From Pseudomonadota bacterium (GTDB taxonomy: Bacteria; Desulfobacterota; BSN033; WVXP01; G020346125), in NCBI GenBank assembly GCA_030672465.1, contig DAOVGJ010000173.1, forward strand, positions 1 to 6,169: 6,169 bases of DNA, read 5' to 3'. How positions within the stretch are numbered: position 1 is the stretch's first letter; each line of letters opens with the position of its first letter. Position numbers and translations under genes: made by a program. The notes beneath the pieces were generated by a model that did no database searches, was not told where the DNA came from, and worked only from the letters and a program-made list of their open reading frames with translations. This document shows, piece by piece, positions 1-4,606 of this stretch.

Positions 1-887
1 TGATCAACCACCTGGGTGATGGTCCCTTCGTATCGATTCCTGGCGCTGGAGGCGAAGGGCTCCTTGGAGACGATGATATCCTCCGGGTTTACGGAGATGT
101 AATTGGAGGGAGAGGATGAGAACTCCTGCGGGATCCAAATCCGTATCTTGCCCGTATCGAAATAGGGGCCGTCCGGAGAGGCCTTTATGGTGCCACCAAA
201 TAGATTATGCATTGTGGAGGGAACCATCCGCCCCTCAAAGAGGGGAAAGACGTGATGTGCGAGCCTGTATGCCTGGGGAAGGTTATGCGTGGTGAGAACA
301 ATGGTTGTTCCACGATCTGCATTGATGGCCGAGATGATTTCCTCAAGCTGGCCGATATGCCTGAGGTCCACGTTTGCCGTTGGCTCATCGAGAAAAAGGA
401 TCTTCGGATCGATAACCAGGGCCCTGGCAATGGCGACCAGTTGGGCCTCACCCCCCGAAAGCTCTCTTGCCTTCCTCTTTGCCAACCCCCGCAGGCCTAC
501 CTGCTGGAGGGCATCCTCGATGATGGCGGGCCGATTTTTCCTGGGAACCCCGCGAGCCCTCAACCCATAGGCGACATTTCCCTCCACCGTGGTGTTAAAG
601 AGATAAGGGGTTTGGAGGGTCATGGCCATGGATCTCTGGATCTCCAGCCGACTGTCGTCCTCGTTATGGATGGGTTTCCCCTCGAAGAAGAGCTGCCCCC
701 TGGTTGGCCGGATGAGAAGGTTCATGATGGAGAGAAGGGTCGTCTTCCCGGACCCGTTGGGCCCGACCACACCGTAGATATTTCCCCTTGGGATGGAGAG
801 ATGGGAAATATCCAAAACCATCTTTCCATTGTAACGGTGAGTCACATTCCTCAGTTCCAATTGAACCATTTCTCCAATCTCGCTCAT
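1..887 (-). CDS. tupC: Tungstate ABC transporter ATP-binding protein TupC (3' end outside window)
   Basis: ATPase subunit that should power tungstate import through TupB at the inner face of the cytoplasmic membrane. My translation of the 295 visible codons shows Walker A GPNGSGKTT (residues 42-50), Q-loop Gln92, signature LSGGEAQ (143-149), Walker B ILFLDEP (163-169) and switch His201. Residues from about 245 (with ISVNPEDIIVS and SSARNRYEG) resemble the TOBE/Mop-type domain of molybdate and tungstate ATPases; the window edge cuts it, so the stop is not seen. The residue after the signature is Leu150, where Arg or Gln is usual. The start at 887 is preferred because GAGAGG lies 9 bases upstream. 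An ATG at 893 overlaps the tupB stop (ATGA) and is the alternative, adding two residues. Either start implies coupling to tupB. A molybdate ATPase (ModC) is the main alternative; the adjacent TupA-like protein favours tungstate. Confidence 0.9.
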   Translation of the reverse strand, partial: MSEIGEMVQLELRNVTHRYNGKMVLDISHLSIPRGNIYGVVGPNGSGKTTLLSIMNLLIRPTRGQLFFEGKPIHNEDDSRLEIQRSMAMTLQTPYLFNTTVEGNVAYGLRARGVPRKNRPAIIEDALQQVGLRGLAKRKARELSGGEAQLVAIARALVIDPKILFLDEPTANVDLRHIGQLEEIISAINADRGTTIVLTTHNLPQAYRLAHHVFPLFEGRMVPSTMHNLFGGTIKASPDGPYFDTGKIRIWIPQEFSSSPSNYISVNPEDIIVSKEPFASSARNRYEGTITQVVD

Positions 888-889
888 GA

Positions 890-1582
890 TCATCGACCTC
901 TCACCTGAAGGAAGTGAAACAGGATGTTGATGGAAAAGACCACCAAGAGGAGGAAAAACCCCAGGGCAAGGCCGAACCCGAACTCCCCCTTGCTCGTTTC
1001 CAGGGCGATGGCGGTGGTCATGGTCCGCGTGTAGAACCGGATATTTCCTCCAAGCATCATCGCCGATCCGACCTCGGAAACAGCCCGGCCAAAACCCGCT
1101 ATGATAGCAGCCAGCAGGGAAAACCGTGCCTCCATCAGAATGGTCCAGGTCATCAGGGCCCTTCCTGCCCCCAGGCTTTTTGCCGTCAGAATCGCCCGGG
1201 AATCCACAGCCTGGACAGCCGAGACGGTTAAATTGGCGATGATGGGAAGGGAAAGGATGAATTCCCCGATAATCACGGCAGTGGGGCTAAAGAGCAGATC
1301 CAGAAAACCCAAGGGGGCCCGGCGGGAGAAAAAACCATAGGCGAGGAGGCCAACAACCACCGTGGGCAGGGCCATGAGGGTGTTCATCACGGTCAGCAAT
1401 CCCGATCTTCCCCGGAACCTTTTGGTGCCAACCAGAAAACCGATGGGCACACCGAAAAGGGCCGCCAGGAACGTGGCGGTCAGTGAGAAAACCAGCGACC
1501 TTCCCACGATTCCGTAGATCTCCCGATCAAACGAGAAAATGAGTTGTATGGAATCCCCGAAGGCTTCAATAAGGTATTCCAT
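890..1582 (-). CDS. tupB: Tungstate ABC transporter permease TupB
   Basis: Integral membrane subunit forming the transport channel, expected to be a homodimer, that receives tungstate from periplasmic TupA. It has 230 residues, a normal size for TupB, with hydrophobic segments near residues 28-52, 64-85, 97-124, 152-178 and 201-226. The cytoplasmic EAA-type coupling loop is seen around residues 133-155 (AKSLGAGRALMTW), which docks onto the ATPase. The conserved run GFGRAVSEVGSAMMLGGN (163-180) is typical of TupB/ModB-like permeases. The ATG at 1582 is preceded at 6 bases by a weak Shine-Dalgarno, GGATGG. tupC follows directly, with the two reading frames touching or overlapping by 4 bases. 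A divergent promoter lies about 60 bases upstream. The family assignment is strong; the tungstate specificity rests mainly on the TupA neighbour. Confidence 0.92.
   Translation of the reverse strand: MEYLIEAFGDSIQLIFSFDREIYGIVGRSLVFSLTATFLAALFGVPIGFLVGTKRFRGRSGLLTVMNTLMALPTVVVGLLAYGFFSRRAPLGFLDLLFSPTAVIIGEFILSLPIIANLTVSAVQAVDSRAILTAKSLGAGRALMTWTILMEARFSLLAAIIAGFGRAVSEVGSAMMLGGNIRFYTRTMTTAIALETSKGEFGFGLALGFFLLLVVFSINILFHFLQVRGR
897..902 (-). promoter_or_regulatory. Ribosome binding site for tupC inside the tupB end
   Basis: The minus-strand hexamer GAGAGG lies in the last codons of tupB. It is 9 bases from the ATG at 887 but only 3 bases from the ATG at 893, which favours 887. An overlapping AGGTGA (906-901) is 7 bases from the 893 start, so the choice is not certain. 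Confidence 0.5.
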
Positions 1583-1611
1583 GATTTGCCATCCAAGGGC
1601 TCCCTCTAGGG

Positions 1612-1621
1612 TTTACGTAAA
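1612..1621. promoter_or_regulatory. Perfect palindrome TTTACGTAAA, candidate operator of tupBC
   Basis: A perfect 10-base inverted repeat about 15-25 bases downstream of the transcription start expected from the tupB promoter and 30 bases before the tupB ATG. A repressor bound here would block early elongation. Tungstate uptake genes are known to be controlled by oxyanion-responsive regulators of the ModE/TunR type, but I cannot assign this site to a regulator. Its function is inferred from position and symmetry only. Confidence 0.4.
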
Positions 1622-1641
1622 AGGGACAATCGCCTCATCCA

Positions 1642-1670
1642 AATGTAATAAAAAATGGAGTTTAAGTCAA
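1642..1670 (-). promoter_or_regulatory. Sigma70-type promoter of tupBC
   Basis: On the minus strand TTGACT (1670-1665) is followed by a 17-base spacer and TACATT (1647-1642). The -35 matches consensus at five of six bases and the -10 at four of six. The predicted start near 1635 gives an untranslated leader of about 50 nt. The surrounding AT-rich DNA supports a promoter, though such DNA also gives chance matches. Confidence 0.6.
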
Positions 1671-1680
1671 CTAAAATAGA

Positions 1681-1710
1681 AAATAATAACTAAATATAAC
1701 CAAAAATAAC
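1681..1710. repeat. Three 10-base phased TAAC repeats between divergent promoters
   Basis: TAAC recurs at 1687-1690, 1697-1700 and 1707-1710, always as the last four bases of consecutive decamers with A-rich remainders (for example AAATATAAC). The exact 10-base spacing places the copies on nearly one face of the helix. They lie just upstream of the tupA -35 box and between the two tup promoters, so they suit a cooperative regulator site or an intrinsically bent A-tract activating both promoters. Confidence 0.45.
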
Positions 1711-1717
1711 TTTTTAC

Positions 1718-1746
1718 TTGACATCACAGACAGTTTTTGTTACATT
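1718..1746 (+). promoter_or_regulatory. Strong sigma70-type promoter with extended -10, driving tupA
   Basis: A perfect TTGACA (1718-1723), a 17-base spacer and TACATT (1741-1746) preceded by TG-T, that is, an extended -10 element. Transcription should begin near 1753, leaving about 350 nt before the tupA start codon. The -10 is identical to that of the divergent tupB promoter. Confidence 0.7.
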
Positions 1747-1895
1747 TCCCGCGCTCGATATCTCAGTGGGGAACTTCCTTGTTCATGAGCGGAATCTGCT
1801 GGAGAAGGGTCACTTCGGAATAGGTTGTTGGTCGGGTTCCCTGGAGCGAACATTAAGGGATTTTTGGTAACCATTCTTAGTGAAGCGAAACGGCC

Positions 1896-1938
1896 GCAAA
1901 TTCAATGTCTGAGCCTGAAAGGCGAGTTTTGGATTTGC
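1896..1938 (+). other. Potential stem-loop bracketed by the AGTGAAGCGAA repeats
   Basis: GCAAATTC (1896-1903) can pair with GGATTTGC (1931-1938) over 8 positions with one G-U. Inside, GCCT and AGGC close a small apical GAA loop, with an internal loop between the two helices. It may fold in the tupA leader RNA or as a DNA cruciform. No T-run follows, so it is not an intrinsic terminator. Confidence 0.45.
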
Positions 1939-1964
1939 AGTGAAGCGAACTCTAGAATGGTCAA

Positions 1965-1994
1965 AAATTCTTTTCAGAGAGCGAAAGGGAATTT
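1965..1994 (+). other. Potential stem-loop in the tupA leader
   Basis: AAATTCTTTTC (1965-1975) faces GAAAGGGAATTT (1983-1994) and can form about 11 pairs including G-U pairs and one bulge, with a 7-base loop. A second small hairpin, GGCC-AACA-GGCC (1995-2006), follows at once, so the two would stack end to end in RNA. No T-run follows. Confidence 0.4.
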
Positions 1995-2079
1995 GGCCAA
2001 CAGGCCGGGAAGTACTGAAGCGAAGGAACAAGGGGGTTCCCCAGAAAGCCGGGAAACCCATGGTCGATTTAACCATTTC

Positions 2080-2092
2080 AGGAGGAAAGGAG
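2080..2092 (+). promoter_or_regulatory. Double ribosome binding site that fixes the tupA start
   Basis: AGGAGG (2080-2085) and GGAG (2089-2092) lie upstream of the ATG at 2101; the nearer core is 8 bases away. This selects 2101 over the long upstream extension. An out-of-frame ATG at 2096 would be followed by a stop after two codons (ATG CCA TGA) and is ignored. Confidence 0.8.
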
Positions 2093-2100
2093 TACATGCC

Positions 2101-2922
2101 ATGAAGAAGTTCTTATTGCTCGTTCTCATCCTCAGCCTTAGCCTCACTTTGGGGTTATCCCTACCAGGTTTAACCGAGGAACGACTGATAGTCTCCAGCA
2201 CCACCAGCACCGATAACACGGGGCTCTTCCAAGCCCTTAACCCTCCATTCGAAAAGAGGCTTGGTTGCCGTGTCGATGTCGTTGCGGTGGGGACGGGAAA
2301 GGCACTGAAGATCGGGGAGATGGGGGATAGTGATGTGGTTTTCGTCCATAGCAGACCGGCTGAAGATGCGTTCGTGGCCGCTGGCCATGGGGTAAACCGA
2401 AGGGACGTCATGTACAACGATTTCATCATCGTGGGGCCAACGAGTGACCCCGCAGGTATCCGGGGCACCAAGGATGCCAAAAAAGCCCTTGCCGCCATTG
2501 CCAACGCCGGGGCGCCCTTTATCTCCCGGGGAGATGATTCAGGGACCCACAAGAAAGAGAAATCCCTCTGGAGGAAAGCCGGTATTGTACCCAATGGCAG
2601 GTGGTACTCGGAGGCAGGACAGGGCATGGGTGCGGTCATCCAAATTGCCAATGAGAAGCTCGCCTATACCCTGGCGGATCGAGGAACCTATTTGGCCTAT
2701 AAGAATAAGGTATCTCTGGAAATCCTTTGCAAAGGGGACCCGGATCTCTTCAACCCTTATGGAATCATCGCCGTCAATCCGGCCAAGCATCCTGGGGTGA
2801 ATTACGTGTTGGCCATGGCCTATATCGGATGGGTAACCTCTCCCGATGGGCAGAGGATCATCCGGGAGTTCGGAAAGGAAAAATTCGGGCAGCCACTCTT
2901 CATACCAGTGGCCATACCGTAA
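2101..2922 (+). CDS. tupA: Tungstate-binding periplasmic protein TupA
   Basis: Extracytoplasmic receptor that captures tungstate and delivers it to TupB; 273 residues, normal for TupA. Residues 1-25 are a basic-then-hydrophobic leader, starting MKKFLLLVLILSLSL. The TupA hallmark near the N-terminus is present as STTSTDNTGL (33-42), followed by VAVGTGKALKIG (61-72), DVVFVHSR (78-85), RRDVMYNDFIIVGP (100-113) and SRGDDSGTH (142-150). In this family the N-terminal Ser/Thr cluster and an Arg in the second motif (here Arg143) hold the oxyanion. The leader has no lipobox cysteine and no clear Ala-X-Ala cleavage site before Glu26, so it may be cleaved atypically or stay membrane-anchored. The gene is divergent from tupBC rather than co-directional with it. 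It has its own strong promoter and long leader. No terminator is seen after its stop, only the heptamer array. Confidence 0.94.
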   Translation: MKKFLLLVLILSLSLTLGLSLPGLTEERLIVSSTTSTDNTGLFQALNPPFEKRLGCRVDVVAVGTGKALKIGEMGDSDVVFVHSRPAEDAFVAAGHGVNRRDVMYNDFIIVGPTSDPAGIRGTKDAKKALAAIANAGAPFISRGDDSGTHKKEKSLWRKAGIVPNGRWYSEAGQGMGAVIQIANEKLAYTLADRGTYLAYKNKVSLEILCKGDPDLFNPYGIIAVNPAKHPGVNYVLAMAYIGWVTSPDGQRIIREFGKEKFGQPLFIPVAIP

Positions 2923-2953
2923 TGTGTTCGCTCCTAAATATCAGATCCCGGTT

Positions 2954-3086
2954 TATTGGTTATTTGTTGTTAGTTATTCGTTATTGGTTATTAGTCATCC
3001 GTCATTCGTCATTGGTTATTGGTCATTTCTCATTTGTTATTTTTCATTTGTAATTTGTCATTTGTCATTTGACATTTGGCATTTTC
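2954..3086 (+). repeat. Nineteen-unit heptamer tandem array, consensus YATTNGT
   Basis: Nineteen consecutive 7-base units run in register without a single insertion or deletion. The left part is mostly TATTNGT (TATTGGT, TATTTGT, TATTCGT, TATTAGT) and the right part mostly CATTNGT (CATTCGT, CATTGGT, CATTTGT, CATTTGA), with mixing in the middle. The array begins 31 bases after the tupA stop, fills the gap between two convergent genes and runs into the 3' end of the nudix gene. It resembles the short tandemly repeated heptamers known from some bacterial genomes. Its function is unknown. Confidence 0.85.
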
Positions 3087-3522
3087 CATCCGCCCTTTGT
3101 TTCATTTCAAAGGCCTTTTGAATGACCCCTTTCGTTTTCCCGGGAAGGCGCTGACGGGGAATCTCCGATATGGGAACCCATTGGACCTCCAGGGCGTCAC
3201 TCGATGGTTTCCCTTCCCCTGAAAGGTGTTCGCACAGGAAATCCACGAGGACGTAATGGTATTGGACCCTCCCCTCGGGATCACGGAAGATTCGCTCCAG
3301 GACCTCAACCACCTTTTCCACCCTTATCGCCAGGTTCACCTCCTCACGAACCTCCCTTATGACGGCATCCTTCAATGTCTCTCCCAGCTTTACTACCCCG
3401 CCGGGGATGCTCCACTCTCCGTAACCCGGCTCCTTTCCCCGCCTGGCCAGCAGCACCTCTTCCCCCTTTATGATGATCGCCCCCACCCCGACGATGGGAC
3501 GATCCGGGTATTCCCTCTTCAC
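3058..3522 (-). CDS. Nudix hydrolase
   Basis: Probably hydrolyses a nucleoside diphosphate linked to another group (ADP-ribose, a dinucleotide or an oxidised nucleotide); the substrate cannot be read from the sequence. It has 154 residues, a single-domain size. The Nudix box G-x5-E-x7-REVREE-x-N-L spans residues 42-64, with Gly42, Glu48, Arg56, Glu57, Glu60 and Glu61 present as metal ligands or structural residues. The usual Gly near its end is Asn63. GEWSIPGG (35-42) precedes the box as expected. The start is GTG at 3522, with GGTGAG 6-7 bases upstream. The last residues (about KCQMSNDK) and the stop codon are encoded by heptamer-array DNA, so the tail is probably not part of the ancestral domain. 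An 82-base gap separates it from the DHH gene upstream, so it may or may not share that transcript. Confidence 0.9.
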   Translation of the reverse strand: MKREYPDRPIVGVGAIIIKGEEVLLARRGKEPGYGEWSIPGGVVKLGETLKDAVIREVREEVNLAIRVEKVVEVLERIFRDPEGRVQYHYVLVDFLCEHLSGEGKPSSDALEVQWVPISEIPRQRLPGKTKGVIQKAFEMKQRADGKCQMSNDK

Positions 3523-3594
3523 GCCAACTCACCAGGATAATTTAACCAGACAAAGCATTCCCCATGGAGGTCTCCAACGGACCCATGTTCCCCC

Positions 3595-3618
3595 AAGAGC
3601 AGGATCAGCTCTGCTCTT
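3595..3618 (-). other. Stem-loop at the end of the DHH gene
   Basis: AAGAGCAG (3595-3602) and CTGCTCTT (3611-3618) form a perfect 8-base stem with an 8-base loop that spans the DHH stop codon. On the minus strand it is followed by GGGGGAAC rather than a T-run, so it is a weak terminator at best; it may instead protect the mRNA 3' end. The rest of the gap up to 3522 holds another imperfect hairpin, CATGG/CCATG (3563-3587), and no evident gene. Confidence 0.4.
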
Positions 3619-4606
3619 CCCATAGCCGAAAGATCTCGTTGATGGTCTCCCCTTTTTTCTTCAGCATCTCCGCCTTGGAGGTGCAATAGACCATTCCCCC
3701 TGCCGCCCCCCTGTGACCATCACCGATGTTAAGGGACCTCATAATCTCCCCCACGTCCTTTTTATGCTCCCTCGCACTGAGGCTGAGGTTAAGGGAAAGG
3801 GCCAGGGAGAAGCTGAGGTGGTTGGTCTTTACCCCCCTCTCATGGAGGTTATGGACTTCCAGCACCGACAGCGCCTCGGGAAAAATGAGATAGGCCAGGT
3901 TCTTGACGATATCAGGTCTCCGCTTGTACCCGGTCAAATCGAGGAGAACCATCTCCCCCCTTGGATCCAACGGCAAAAAGGTAGCAGATTCCTGAATAAT
4001 TTTAGTCATCCTCAATTCTTCCTCCTCATACCTAGCTAATCGCCTCCTGACTTCGGGTAGAAGGGCGACTTTTTCCAAGGGATGATCTCGGATTTGAAAG
4101 ACCAAATTTCTCATATAGGCATTCCGCTCCCTCAATGAGGGATCGCTGATCTTGAAGGTCTTGTCAATGACCCTCCCCGGCGTCTTCCTCCTCCACTCCT
4201 CGATGGAGGAATAATTGAAACTATCGATGATATCGGCCTCCGCCACAGTCTCCTCGTACCAGGGCGGAAAGGTAACCCCTTGGCCGAAAAAATCCAAGAC
4301 CACCCGAGCACAGCTCGGCTTCAGATCAAACCGCCCCGGCAAAAGGGAGGGATCGATATTGCGATACTGCAATGCCTGAAAATTCCCCTCGTGGTGATCA
4401 AACCACAGGCCACATTCCAACGGATAGGGAAGATCGCAGACCACATCGGCCCCAGTAATACTGACCAGGGATCGTTCGATGCTCGAGGGCCCCGTAAAGA
4501 GAACTTTGTTCACATGTAACGCAAAGGAGCATAGAGAAGCGCTTACGATTCCATCGAAATCGTTATGGGTGACAATCTTCTCATACTTTCGGTGTAACTG
4601 CTTCAA
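3605..4606 (-). CDS. DHH/DHHA1 family phosphoesterase
   Basis: Predicted metal-dependent phosphoesterase of the DHH superfamily, which includes NrnA-like oligoribonucleases, pAp phosphatases and cyclic-dinucleotide phosphodiesterases. It has 333 residues. The N-terminal DHH domain shows motif I HNDFDG (14-19), motif II Asp58 in VVCDLP, motif III DHHE (70-73) and acidic residues at AEADIIDS (122-129) that may complete the two-metal site. The C-terminal DHHA1 domain carries GDGHRGAAGG (295-304), normally GGGHxxAAG, with Asp296 in place of Gly. The start is TTG at 4606, overlapping the ecfT stop as TTGA, with GGAGG 6 bases upstream inside ecfT; this gives strong support for translational coupling. 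No Mg-binding CBS or DRTGG domain is seen. The substrate is unknown, and the coupling to an ECF transporter subunit does not point to one. Confidence 0.88.
   Translation of the reverse strand: MKQLHRKYEKIVTHNDFDGIVSASLCSFALHVNKVLFTGPSSIERSLVSITGADVVCDLPYPLECGLWFDHHEGNFQALQYRNIDPSLLPGRFDLKPSCARVVLDFFGQGVTFPPWYEETVAEADIIDSFNYSSIEEWRRKTPGRVIDKTFKISDPSLRERNAYMRNLVFQIRDHPLEKVALLPEVRRRLARYEEEELRMTKIIQESATFLPLDPRGEMVLLDLTGYKRRPDIVKNLAYLIFPEALSVLEVHNLHERGVKTNHLSFSLALSLNLSLSAREHKKDVGEIMRSLNIGDGHRGAAGGMVYCTSKAEMLKKKGETINEIFRLWEEQS

Larger units (their letters stand above)
1879..2024 (+). repeat. AGTGAAGCGAA direct repeats
   Basis: The 11-base word AGTGAAGCGAA occurs exactly at 1879-1889 and 1939-1949, starts 60 bases apart. 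Its 9-base core TGAAGCGAA recurs at 2016-2024. Degenerate relatives are GGAGCGAAC at 1842-1850 and GAGAGCGAAA near 1977-1986. The first two copies bracket the hairpin at 1896-1938, as in a dispersed intergenic element. Whether the word is common elsewhere in the genome cannot be told from this window. Confidence 0.6.
1753..2100 (+). other. Long repeat-containing leader of tupA, no gene evident
   Basis: The stretch from the predicted start site to the tupA ATG holds no convincing gene. The tupA frame stays open back to a TTG at 1825, but that extension has no signal-peptide character and no good ribosome binding site. The leader holds TGAAGCGAA words (1881, 1941, 2016), a related GGAGCGAAC (1842-1850) and hairpins at 1896-1938, 1965-1994, 1995-2006 (GGCC-AACA-GGCC) and 2060-2076 (ATGGT/ACCAT), the last just before the ribosome binding site. 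It could be a regulatory leader or an inserted intergenic repeat unit. I do not recognise a known riboswitch. Confidence 0.45.

Noticed and set aside
207..908. Long plus-strand open frame opposite tupC
   Set aside because: It is antisense to the ATPase, whose Walker A, signature, Walker B and H-loop are all in order on the minus strand. The plus-strand product is Pro/Gly-rich and has no family features.
1785..1823. Twelve-codon leader peptide in the tupA leader
   Set aside because: There is no ribosome binding site before its ATG and no regulatory codon pattern; frames this short arise by chance.
1825..2100. N-terminal extension of TupA from a TTG at 1825
   Set aside because: The extension would bury the signal peptide, has no good ribosome binding site and runs through repeat DNA. 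The ATG at 2101 has a strong site 8 bases upstream.
1753..2100. Molybdenum or tungsten cofactor riboswitch
   Set aside because: The location is tempting and a GCCTGAAAGGC hairpin is present, but I cannot align the conserved core by eye. Kept only as a test in the findings.
1974..2651. Long minus-strand open frame opposite tupA
   Set aside because: It is a shadow of tupA, with no initiation signal and no recognisable domain.
2954..3086. CRISPR array
   Set aside because: The units are 7 bases long with no spacers and no cas genes nearby; it is a simple tandem repeat.
2727..3121. Plus-strand open frames through the heptamer array
   Set aside because: They consist of tupA out-of-frame sequence joined to repeat-encoded Ile/Val/Ser/Phe-rich stretches; low complexity explains the open frame.
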